A stretch of DNA of 7,538 nt from JAMXLO01 sp041487355 (GCA_041487355.1 JBGPND010000237.1:1-7538), one strand, 5' to 3'. Numbered from the stretch's first letter, positions 1 through 5,609 are shown. Notes: generated from the sequence alone by a model not told the origin. A program made the numbers and translations.

Positions 1-1
1 C

Positions 2-334
2 CCCTCCGGCGCGGCCGACTGGATCGTCCTGGTTGCACCATTCACCACGGCTGCGCGGCAGGCGGGCACAGGGAAGGTCTTGTGCATCGTCCGGGACCCG
101 GATCAGGACGTGCTGCCGTCAGCGCGGCTCCTGATCGGCGCATTTGGACTGACGCGAGCGGAGGCGCGCCTGGCGGGCGCTCTCGCGCGCGGCCTGCAAC
201 CGGACGAGATCGCCGCACACCACGGCGTTACGCTCGCCACCGTGCGCAAGCAGCTCAGCGCGGTTTTGGCAAAGACCGGATGTCGGCGTCAGGCGGATGT
301 CGTGCGGCTGATGTTGACGCTGCCTTCGGCGTAG
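2..334 (+). CDS. LuxR/GerE-type helix-turn-helix transcriptional regulator, C-terminal part (5' truncated by window)
   Basis: The frame is open from base 2 with no start that needs to be invoked, so the gene begins upstream of the window. The TTG at 80 is only an internal codon. The 110 visible residues end in a LuxR-like DNA-binding domain at about residues 49-105: an LT-x-AEA-x-LA first helix (50-58), a G-x4-EIA-x3-GV turn (64-76), a TVRKQL recognition helix (80-85), then KTG-x2-RQA-x2-VRL (91-103). The preceding stretch, with an IVRDP segment (29-33), resembles the end of the PAS-like sensor region seen in many alphaproteobacterial regulators of this kind. It is a DNA-binding cytoplasmic protein. 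The signal it senses lies in the missing part. It is the nearest regulator to the exported-protein operon on the same strand, but control of that operon is only a guess. Confidence 0.85.
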   Translation, partial: PSGAADWIVLVAPFTTAARQAGTGKVLCIVRDPDQDVLPSARLLIGAFGLTRAEARLAGALARGLQPDEIAAHHGVTLATVRKQLSAVLAKTGCRRQADVVRLMLTLPSA

Positions 335-357
335 CCGTCTGCGCCGCTATATTTCGA

Positions 358-381
358 TGCATCATCCATATGGATGATGCA
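358..381. promoter_or_regulatory. Perfect 24-bp palindrome, possible operator or RNA hairpin
   Basis: The half-site TGCATCATCCAT is followed directly by its exact reverse complement, and the symmetry stops at both ends (A357 and C382 do not pair). It starts 23 bases after the regulator stop codon. As RNA it could fold into a 10-bp stem with an ATAT loop, but no T-run follows on either strand, so it is a poor intrinsic terminator. A dimeric regulator's operator for the downstream operon is the other reading. The palindrome is seen directly; the role is inferred. Confidence 0.5.
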
Positions 382-520
382 CTGGAACTCTGACTCTGCT
401 ACATTCCCCCCCCACTGGTCATGGTCCGATCCCCCGCAAATGAGGGTGGCGCGGTGATGAATCGCCCTGGTAACGAAAACAAATTGGGGACAGGACGCTG
501 ACCTTTCAGGTCGTCGGGGC

Positions 521-540
521 AGGGTTCGGCGGAGCCTTTT
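521..540 (+). terminator. Weak hairpin with T-run upstream of the operon (attenuator-like)
   Basis: AGGGTTC (521-527) can pair with GAGCCTT (532-538) around a GGCG loop, with two G-U pairs, and T residues run from 537 to 540. The stem is short and the T-run is only four long, part of it used in the stem. It sits five bases before the strong Shine-Dalgarno of the small ORF at 559. It could end read-through from the regulator gene or act as a leader attenuator. It may equally be chance. Confidence 0.25.
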
Positions 541-544
541 CACC

Positions 545-553
545 GGGAGGAGG
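545..553 (+). promoter_or_regulatory. Very strong Shine-Dalgarno for the 29-codon small ORF
   Basis: GGGAGGAGG lies five bases (GCCAC) before the ATG at 559. It is the best ribosome-binding site in the plus-strand operon and much better than the one before the lipoprotein, which suggests that ribosomes enter the operon here. Confidence 0.6.
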
Positions 554-558
554 GCCAC

Positions 559-648
559 ATGCACGAAGCTCCACTTGCACGGACCGTCGTAACGGTCGCG
601 GTGTGCGGGACAGTTGAGGAACCCCGCTCCAGCCGAAAGAGAGCGTGA
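559..648 (+). CDS. Small ORF of 29 codons, possible leader or coupling peptide
   Basis: The peptide starts MHEAPLARTVV and ends SSRKRA before a TGA at 646-648. The case for translation is the GGGAGGAGG Shine-Dalgarno at ideal spacing and the position of the stop: one base (C) separates TGA from the ATG of the lipoprotein at 650, so ribosomes ending here can restart on the next gene. The peptide has one cysteine (residue 16), a basic C-terminus and no signal peptide or membrane segment. I see no run of one amino acid's codons that would mark a classic amino-acid attenuator. A 6-bp hairpin (582-597) lies inside it. It could be a leader peptide that sets expression of the operon, a real small protein, or a chance frame. 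No homologue is recognised. Confidence 0.45.
   Translation: MHEAPLARTVVTVAVCGTVEEPRSSRKRA
582..597 (+). repeat. Inverted repeat inside the small ORF
   Basis: GACCGT (582-587), loop CGTA (588-591) and ACGGTC (592-597) form a perfect 6-bp stem with a four-base loop in the mRNA leader. No T-run follows. It could slow ribosomes or affect start-site access for the lipoprotein 52 bases downstream. The structure is seen; its effect is inferred. Confidence 0.35.
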
Positions 649-649
649 C

Positions 650-1666
650 ATGGCCGCGCACTTCCGCATGCTGGTCAGCTGTCTGTCCGTCATCCTGCTT
701 GCTGCACTGTTGACAGCATGCTCGTCGGGCTCCTCCAGCACCAGCAGCTATGAGCCGCCGCAAAAAAGTCCGGCCGAGAAGCTCTATGATGCCGCTGTGG
801 AGGAATGGACGCAATACGCCGACAAGCCGGACCACAAGTCCCTTGCCTGCGGTTTCAAGTCCGATGGTGGACTATGGTGCGCCTGGGCATGGAGTGACCC
901 GGCGCTTGCGGCGGCAAAGGCGCGGGCGCTGCGTGATTGTGCGAAGGAAACCGGCATCGAGTGCTTCACCTTCGCTGAAGATAATTGCATGTCCGAATGG
1001 GCAATCGAAGTGGAGCACAAGTATGGCAGCTCGCGTGAAGCCTGCACGGCGACGCTGTCGGACTCCGAACTCCTTTACGGGGCGGGCACGTCGTACTACG
1101 CGGAGTATCAGGAGAAGCCTGAGCCGAAGGCAAGAGTGTGCGGACTGTTGGAAGGCGATACCCATGCAACCTGTTACAATGCGTGGGCGGCTGAAACTGT
1201 CGAACTCGCGGTCAGCTTTGCGATGAAGCTTTGTGAGGAAAGGACCGGACGGCTCTGCCAGATATTTGCCCGGAACGGAACGCTGTCCGACTGGGCTGAG
1301 ACGCTGGCGGCACGCTATGCCCTAGCGAAGATAGCGCGTGATGAGATAACGACAGTGCTTGCCGCCGCGAAAGCCATACAGCAGCTCGACGCCCAGGAGA
1401 CTGAGACGCCTCAGGCTCAGTATGAGACACCGCGGACGGACAATATTGATCCCGACGACGACAGCAGTCCGACGTCGACGGACGTCCTGTCAGGACTTGC
1501 GGCCGGACTGTCGGTTCTGAACTCCATGCCAAGGTACAACACTGGCGTACAAGGCACCATACCAACGTACAACGGCAACGGGCAGGACATGAGGTCATTG
1601 TCGAACTCACAAGCCACCAGGCGAGAGGCACCGGTCATGCAGTACTATCGGGCGAGACTGCGATGA
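650..1666 (+). CDS. Putative lipoprotein with two tandem four-cysteine domains, unknown function
   Basis: I chose the ATG at 650 because it gives a textbook lipoprotein signal: charged start (H4, R6), hydrophobic core (8-21) and lipobox L21-T22-A23-C24. The TTG at 614 would put 12 odd residues in front. A modest AAAGAGAG lies upstream. The 338-residue precursor would be lipidated on C24; S at +2 argues for outer-membrane sorting. After a Ser-rich linker come two copies of one domain, about 46-125 and 143-223, sharing Y-x5-(W/Y)-x2-Y-x2-KP, CG, C, AWA-type residues, C-x3-TG-x2-C-x2-FA and S-(D/E)-WA. C67/C77/C97/C105 match C164/C175/C195/C203. C113 and C132 are extra. A linker rich in E, D, T and S and a polar, Gly- and Asn-containing tail follow. 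The repeat faintly recalls DUF4189-type periplasmic domains, but I cannot assign it. CTA and ATA codons near 1321-1352 are unlike the neighbouring fusA. Confidence 0.8.
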   Translation: MAAHFRMLVSCLSVILLAALLTACSSGSSSTSSYEPPQKSPAEKLYDAAVEEWTQYADKPDHKSLACGFKSDGGLWCAWAWSDPALAAAKARALRDCAKETGIECFTFAEDNCMSEWAIEVEHKYGSSREACTATLSDSELLYGAGTSYYAEYQEKPEPKARVCGLLEGDTHATCYNAWAAETVELAVSFAMKLCEERTGRLCQIFARNGTLSDWAETLAARYALAKIARDEITTVLAAAKAIQQLDAQETETPQAQYETPRTDNIDPDDDSSPTSTDVLSGLAAGLSVLNSMPRYNTGVQGTIPTYNGNGQDMRSLSNSQATRREAPVMQYYRARLR

Positions 1667-2064
1667 TCGACCGCATCACGAACTATTTCGGCGTAGTGGC
1701 CGGGACTGCTCTACTTGTCGTGTCGCTTGCTGGCGCCAGAGCGCAGCAGGCGACCGTCGAGGAGTGCGTTTCCCAGGCCGATACAGCATTGATCTTCGTT
1801 CGGTCGAACGCGAAACAGTGCGGTGCACGCGCTGAGGACCTCAATTCCATCGATCAAGGCACCCCGGCGAAGCAGTATACGGCTGCCCAATGCGTACAGC
1901 CGCTCCAGGTCGACTCACAGCGCAGTGCCCTCGAGGAATGTGCGAGAGTCTACTATTGCTCCCGATTGTCGCTGCAATGTGTCAAGACGACAGCGACCAG
2001 AGAGAGGCGGTGCGACGCACAGATTTCCGTACAGTGCCTGCAACAATACCCAGTACCGCAGTAA
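1663..2064 (+). CDS. Small exported cysteine-rich protein, unknown function
   Basis: The start ATG at 1663 overlaps the lipoprotein stop in an ATGA junction, so translation is probably coupled; there is only a weak purine stretch in front. The 133-residue protein has a Sec-type signal peptide: R4 near the start, hydrophobic core 10-24, and a likely cut after A25-R26-A27. The mature chain of about 106 residues holds eight cysteines (35, 53, 77, 93, 99, 106, 117, 125), an even number that fits four disulfide bonds in the periplasm or outside the cell. It is otherwise polar with many Gln and no membrane segment. I do not recognise a family. Its place between two other exported cysteine-rich proteins suggests that all three act together at the envelope. 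Confidence 0.8.
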   Translation: MIDRITNYFGVVAGTALLVVSLAGARAQQATVEECVSQADTALIFVRSNAKQCGARAEDLNSIDQGTPAKQYTAAQCVQPLQVDSQRSALEECARVYYCSRLSLQCVKTTATRERRCDAQISVQCLQQYPVPQ

Positions 2065-2864
2065 TGCGACGGCCCCAGGGCATTGAGCGGGCCATCGTGC
2101 TCGGTCTGATGATCATGTTCGGAACCACCGAGGCAGCGGCGATTGACGTCAGCCAGGCGGACACGTTCGTGAATTCATGGCAACGCGCATGCGGACAGGC
2201 CTCGTCCGGCAAGTTCGGAGAGCTGCTCGCCTGCAGCGAGGCGGGGGAATCGGCAAGGGCGGTGCGTACCGACCCAAGACTGGCGACGTTGCTTGGCACC
2301 ACAATGTGCAACTCGATGATCCATCAGTGCTCCGCGTACCCGAATATGTCGCAAGGGGACAAAGGGGACGTCGCCAACCTGGGGCGGATCGTCAACTGTC
2401 GCGGATTTTTCGCAAAAGACGTCGACGTTGCCTGCGGAGTATCCGGGCGCGCCACCTGGACCAGCTGCCAGCAGGATTCGCGAATGCAGTCCCAGGTCGA
2501 CGACGCAAGAAAATTCGTCGATGACGTGAAGGCGGCGCAGCCGCGCCTTGGGTTCGTGGTCCCCGGTATCGATGCCTTTGGTCAGGCGCTGCAGTCGTTT
2601 GCGATCGGCATGGCGATCGGCGGTCTTGCCGTTCAGCGTGGCTGCGAGGCACGCAACGTCGACGAGATCATCGGCGATTACTGCGGGATCATCACGACTG
2701 ACGATGCTGACTACGCCGTCCAGACAAGGTGCGTCAATTTCTCCCGACGCTACCTTCACCGCGCGGTCGCCGACGTATTCTCCGGCCGGACCGTTCGCGA
2801 TGTCGGAAAGGTCCTGCTTCGCGAGATCGTCGGCGTTCCGTCTGCTGTGCTGGATCGGCTGTAG
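2064..2864 (+). CDS. Exported cysteine-rich protein with a Gly/Ala-rich hydrophobic segment, unknown function
   Basis: The frame is open further upstream, but I start it at the ATG at 2064-2066, which shares its A with the preceding TAA (TAATG). That start alone gives a signal peptide: R2, R3, R9, hydrophobic core 10-20, likely cut after A24-A25-A26. No Shine-Dalgarno lies in front, so it probably depends on restart by ribosomes finishing the gene before. The 266-residue precursor has ten cysteines, all after the signal: 43, 57, 82, 89, 112, 124, 135, 194, 207 and 223. A hydrophobic Gly/Ala-rich stretch at about 162-190, broken by D170, Q174 and Q177, could be amphipathic or dip into a membrane. 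The C-terminal 40 residues are basic and lack cysteine. It is the last gene of the operon. No family is recognised. Confidence 0.8.
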   Translation: MRRPQGIERAIVLGLMIMFGTTEAAAIDVSQADTFVNSWQRACGQASSGKFGELLACSEAGESARAVRTDPRLATLLGTTMCNSMIHQCSAYPNMSQGDKGDVANLGRIVNCRGFFAKDVDVACGVSGRATWTSCQQDSRMQSQVDDARKFVDDVKAAQPRLGFVVPGIDAFGQALQSFAIGMAIGGLAVQRGCEARNVDEIIGDYCGIITTDDADYAVQTRCVNFSRRYLHRAVADVFSGRTVRDVGKVLLREIVGVPSAVLDRL

Positions 2865-2876
2865 CTATGACCAGCC

Positions 2877-2890
2877 ACAGCCCCGGCTGT
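2877..2890. repeat. Short inverted repeat between convergent genes
   Basis: ACAGCC (2877-2882) and GGCTGT (2885-2890) are exact reverse complements two bases apart. As RNA this gives a stem of about five pairs with a CCCG loop. It lies 12 bases past the stop of the exported-protein operon, where a terminator is expected, but no T-run follows on either strand. The rest of 2865-2961 shows nothing I can name. Confidence 0.25.
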
Positions 2891-2961
2891 TCGCGGTAAG
2901 CCCAGCGCGGCAGCGTGCTCGCCACAGGGCAACCGGCGACGCGCCGCCTTCCCGCCGCCCC

Positions 2962-3282
2962 TCAATCCCCGCCCAGCGCGGCCTCCGCCGTCCGCACCGC
3001 CTGCAGCGGCAGCGCCGCCCGCCCGACCACCTGGCCGCCGACACAGGCCAGCCAGCCGGCACCGTCCGGCGGCGTCGTCGGGCGCAGCTCGATCACCTTG
3101 GCCTCATCGTCCAGCGCAACGGCGCGATAGGAGCGCCAGCCGGTCCACACCGGCCCCAAAATGCGAACGACGCGGGCGATGGCTTCGCCCGCGTCGTCGC
3201 GTCCGATCCATTCGAGGGTCCGGTGGACACCGGGCCCCTCCTCCTGCCGTCCCCGCATCCAGTGGAGGCGGGGTGCCTGCAT
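2962..3282 (-). CDS. Small conserved-looking protein of unknown function, downstream of EF-G
   Basis: This 106-residue minus-strand frame starts 14 bases after the EF-G stop. The ATG at 3282 is preceded by GGAGG eight bases away, so translation is well supported; an in-frame ATG at 3258 lacks this. The first 15 or so residues are basic. The rest reads like a small soluble folded protein: a V-H-R-T-L-E-W-I-G-R-D opening, a GPVWTGWRSYRAVALDDE middle, and an Ala/Leu-rich end. There is no signal peptide, membrane segment or known motif. It probably shares a transcript with EF-G. The plus-strand frame over it lacks any start signal and is a shadow. Function is unknown; linkage to translation would be a guess from position only. 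Confidence 0.65.
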   Translation of the reverse strand: MQAPRLHWMRGRQEEGPGVHRTLEWIGRDDAGEAIARVVRILGPVWTGWRSYRAVALDDEAKVIELRPTTPPDGAGWLACVGGQVVGRAALPLQAVRTAEAALGGD

Positions 3283-3290
3283 CTAAACTG

Positions 3291-3295
3291 CCTCC
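3291..3295 (-). promoter_or_regulatory. Shine-Dalgarno deciding the start of the small gene after EF-G
   Basis: GGAGG on the minus strand, eight bases before the ATG at 3282 and just beyond the EF-G stop at 3299-3297. It lets the small gene be translated independently of EF-G and selects this ATG over the in-frame ATG at 3258. Confidence 0.6.
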
Positions 3296-3296
3296 G

Positions 3297-5378
3297 TCAT
3301 GCGCTCTTGGCCATGATTTCGTCCGCGATGTTGCGCGGCACCGGATCGTAGTGGTGGAACTGCATGGTGAACGAGGCGCGCCCCTTGGTCATGCTGCGAA
3401 GGTCGGAAATGTAGCCGAACATTTCCTTCAGGGGAACATGGGCCCGGACGATGATCGTGGACCCGGCGCTGTCCTGGTTCTGGATCATGCCGCGGCGGCG
3501 GTTCAGGTCGCCCACCACGTCGCCTACGTGGTCCGACGGCGTGGTGACCTCCACGTCCATCACCGGCTCCAGGATGATCGGCGTGGCCTTCTTCATGCCG
3601 TCGCGGAAGCACGACTTCGCGGCGATCTCGAAGGCGAGCGACGACGAGTCGACATCATGATACTTGCCGTCGAGCAGGGTGTACTTGAAGTCCACCGTCG
3701 GGAAGCCGGCGAGCACGCCGGTCTCCGCCTGCAGCCTGATGCCCTTCTCCACCGCCGGGATGTATTCCTTCGGTACCGACCCGCCAACCACCTTGTTCTC
3801 GAACACCACGCCCTCGTTGCGGGCGAGCGGCTCGAAGGCGATCTTCACCTCGGCATACTGGCCGGAGCCGCCGGTCTGCTTCTTGTGCGTGTAGATCTCG
3901 GTGTGCGGCCGGGTGATGGTCTCGCGATACGCCACCTGCGGCGCGCCGATATCCGCCTCCACACCGTATTCGCGCCTCAACCGGTCGATGATGATCTCCA
4001 GATGCAGCTCGCCCATCCCCGACAGGATGGTCTGCCCGGTCTCCTGATCGGTGCGCAGGCGCAGGCTGGGGTCTTCGGCGGCCAGTTTCTGCAGGCCGAG
4101 CGACATCTTCTCCACCGCTTCCTTGGTGCGCGGCTCGACCGAGATGTCGATCACCGGCACCGGGAAGGCCATCCGCTCCAGCACCACCGGGTCCTGCTGC
4201 GAAGCCAGCGTGTCGCCGGTGCTGGTGTCCTTCAGGCCGACGAAGGCCGCAATGTCGCCGGCGACCACTTCCTTGATTTCGGCGCGCTTGTCGGCGTGCA
4301 TCTGGAACATCCGCCCGATGCGCTCGCGATGGTCCTTGGTGGTGTTCATCACCGTGTCGCCGGACTTCAGCGTGCCGGCATAGACGCGCACGAAGGTCAG
4401 CGTGCCGTATTTGTCGTTGATGATCTTGAACGCCAGCCCGGCAAACGGCGCGTTCGCGTCCGCCTTGATGCGCCGGCGTTCGGCGTGCTCGTCGTCGCCC
4501 TCCTCCACCGCGACCGCGATGCCGGGCACGTCGACCGGCGACGGCAGGTAGTCGATCACCGCGTCCAGCAGCGGCTGCACGCCCTTGTTCTTGAACGCCG
4601 TGCCGCACAGCACCGGGCGGAACGCACCCGAGATCGTGCCGGCCTTGATGCAGCGCTTCAGCGTGGCGACCTCGACATCGCCCTTGTCGAAATATTCCTC
4701 CATCGCCGCGTCATCGACCGACAGCGCGGTGTCGAGCAGAAGCTGGCGGTATTCCTTCGCCTGCTCCGCCAGATCGGCGGGGATCGGTTCGTCGTGGTAG
4801 CGGGCGCCGAGCTCGCCGCCCTCCCAGATGATCGCCTTCATCTCGACCAGGTCCACCACGCCGAGGAACTTGTCCTCGATACCGATCGGCAACTGCAACG
4901 GCAGTCCCACGATATCGAGCTTCTCCTTCAGCGTGCCGAAGGCGCGGAAGAAGTCGGCACCGGTGCGGTCCAGCTTGTTGATGAAGATGACGCGGGGGAC
5001 GTTGTAGCGGTCGGCGAGCCGCCAGTTGGTCTCCGACTGCGGCTGCACCCCGGCGACGCCCTCGATGATGAAGATCGCGCCGTCCAGCACGCGCAGGCTG
5101 CGGTTCACCTCGATGTTGAAATCGATGTGGCCCGGCGTATCGATGATGTTGATCCGGTGGTCGTGCCACTCGCAGGTCACCGCGGCGGAGGTGATGGTGA
5201 TGCCCCGCTCGCGCTCCTGCTCCATGTAATCGGTCGTGGTGTTGCCGTCGTGCACCTCGCCGATCCTGTGTGACATTCCGGTGTAATAGAGTATCCGCTC
5301 GGTCGTGGTTGTCTTGCCCGCGTCGATATGCGCGGTGATGCCGATATTGCGGATCTTGTCGAGCGGCGTGCCAGGCAC
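3297..5378 (-). CDS. fusA: Elongation factor G, possibly a divergent second copy
   Basis: EF-G is the ribosomal GTPase that moves tRNA and mRNA after peptide transfer and, with RRF, recycles ribosomes; it is cytoplasmic. I start it at the GTG at 5378, giving 693 residues, a normal EF-G length: GGAGG lies six bases upstream. The longer GTG start at 5396 would begin before that site. Motifs: G1 AHIDAGKT (16-23), G2 RGITI (58-62), G3 DTPGH (80-84, His84 the catalytic position), G4 NKLD (134-137), G5 GTAF (259-262). Domain II runs about 282-395, III 405-478 with GMGELHLEI (454-462), IV from 479 with the tip loop HKKQTGGSGQY (498-508), V from about 606. Departures from the usual sequence include N88, N92 and N118 and a shortened NDKYGTLTF (321-329). 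No rpsL, rpsG or tuf adjoins it, so it may be a paralogue. Confidence 0.96.
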   Translation of the reverse strand: MPGTPLDKIRNIGITAHIDAGKTTTTERILYYTGMSHRIGEVHDGNTTTDYMEQERERGITITSAAVTCEWHDHRINIIDTPGHIDFNIEVNRSLRVLDGAIFIIEGVAGVQPQSETNWRLADRYNVPRVIFINKLDRTGADFFRAFGTLKEKLDIVGLPLQLPIGIEDKFLGVVDLVEMKAIIWEGGELGARYHDEPIPADLAEQAKEYRQLLLDTALSVDDAAMEEYFDKGDVEVATLKRCIKAGTISGAFRPVLCGTAFKNKGVQPLLDAVIDYLPSPVDVPGIAVAVEEGDDEHAERRRIKADANAPFAGLAFKIINDKYGTLTFVRVYAGTLKSGDTVMNTTKDHRERIGRMFQMHADKRAEIKEVVAGDIAAFVGLKDTSTGDTLASQQDPVVLERMAFPVPVIDISVEPRTKEAVEKMSLGLQKLAAEDPSLRLRTDQETGQTILSGMGELHLEIIIDRLRREYGVEADIGAPQVAYRETITRPHTEIYTHKKQTGGSGQYAEVKIAFEPLARNEGVVFENKVVGGSVPKEYIPAVEKGIRLQAETGVLAGFPTVDFKYTLLDGKYHDVDSSSLAFEIAAKSCFRDGMKKATPIILEPVMDVEVTTPSDHVGDVVGDLNRRRGMIQNQDSAGSTIIVRAHVPLKEMFGYISDLRSMTKGRASFTMQFHHYDPVPRNIADEIMAKSA

Positions 5379-5384
5379 GGTGAA

Positions 5385-5389
5385 CCTCC
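5385..5389 (-). promoter_or_regulatory. Shine-Dalgarno deciding the GTG start of EF-G
   Basis: GGAGG on the minus strand, six bases (TTCACC) before the GTG at 5378. This spacing picks that GTG as the start and excludes the more distal in-frame GTG at 5396. Confidence 0.7.
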
Positions 5390-5440
5390 ATACCACGACG
5401 GGCGCCCCGGAACCCTTGCTCCGCGCGCCCGCATACTGAT

Positions 5441-5458
5441 CCGGCTTAAGCCAGCCGG
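5441..5458. repeat. Inverted repeat in the divergent fusA / DUF1800 intergenic region
   Basis: CCGGCT (5441-5446), spacer TAAGCC, AGCCGG (5453-5458). A perfect 10-bp palindrome GGCTTAAGCC sits inside it at 5443-5452. It overlaps the -10 position of the candidate fusA promoter, so it could be an operator or a hairpin in the leader. This is position-based inference. Confidence 0.3.
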
Positions 5459-5474
5459 CTATCTAGTACGTCAA
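5446..5474 (-). promoter_or_regulatory. Candidate promoter for EF-G
   Basis: On the minus strand TTGACG (5474-5469) is a very good -35 box. Seventeen bases on lies GCTTAA (5451-5446), a poor -10; a shift of one base gives CTTAAG, which is little better. It is about 60 bases before the Shine-Dalgarno of EF-G, a sensible distance. The -35 is the only strong part of the call. Confidence 0.3.
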
Positions 5475-5609
5475 ATGCTGCACCGCGGCGTTATTTGCAA
5501 GGATTATTCGGTCAGTGCGCACGGCAAGGCTCGCATGCGCCGGGCGGTGGCGGGCGTCAGCTACCCTTTGTCACTGTCGGACACAGCGTTCGCTTCTAGG
5601 CTTCGCGTC

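Larger units (their letters stand above)
335..558. other. Intergenic region between the regulator and the exported-protein operon
   Basis: This stretch of 224 bases has no convincing gene. It holds a perfect 24-bp palindrome (358-381), a run of eight C (406-413), a small inverted repeat GACCT-ttc-AGGTC (500-512), a hairpin with a short T-run (521-540), and the strong Shine-Dalgarno of the next small ORF (545-553). I see no promoter with both boxes well matched. TACATT at 400-405 is -10-like but has no -35 partner at a proper distance. A minus-strand open frame that covers it has no good start signal and runs into the coding genes on both sides. Confidence 0.6.

Noticed and set aside
384..399. 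Sigma-54 type promoter (GG and GC boxes)
   Set aside because: The GG to GC spacing is 12 bases rather than the required 10, and the flanking bases match poorly.
481..500. Possible REP-type or transposon-related repeat around AAATTGGGGACAGGACG
   Set aside because: It recalls sequences seen near some small transposases, but there is only one copy in the window, no partner repeat and no transposase gene.
614..649. TTG at 614 as start of the lipoprotein
   Set aside because: It would put 12 extra residues in front of a complete lipoprotein signal; the ATG at 650 fits the signal and the coupling with the small ORF.
289..741. Minus-strand open frame of 150 codons over the regulator end, the intergenic region and the lipoprotein start
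   Set aside because: It overlaps coding sequence at both ends, has no Shine-Dalgarno and no recognisable protein features. Part of the intergenic sequence might be a mobile-element remnant, but I could not find paired ends.
1890..2063. Upstream extension of the last operon gene to an ATG at 1890
   Set aside because: It would overlap most of the second half of the eight-cysteine protein and bury the signal peptide that begins at 2064.
3273..5273. Long plus-strand open frame of 666 codons opposite EF-G
   Set aside because: It lies antisense to a certain EF-G gene; its His/Arg/Asp/Val-rich translation is what the reverse of high-GC coding DNA gives, and it has no family motifs.
5379..5396. GTG at 5396 as start of EF-G
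   Set aside because: It lies upstream of the GGAGG that is perfectly spaced for the GTG at 5378, and the extra six residues are not EF-G-like.
5568..5600. Promoter for DUF1800 with TTGTCA and CTTCTA
   Set aside because: The spacing of 19 bases and the poor -10 make it too weak to list as a feature.
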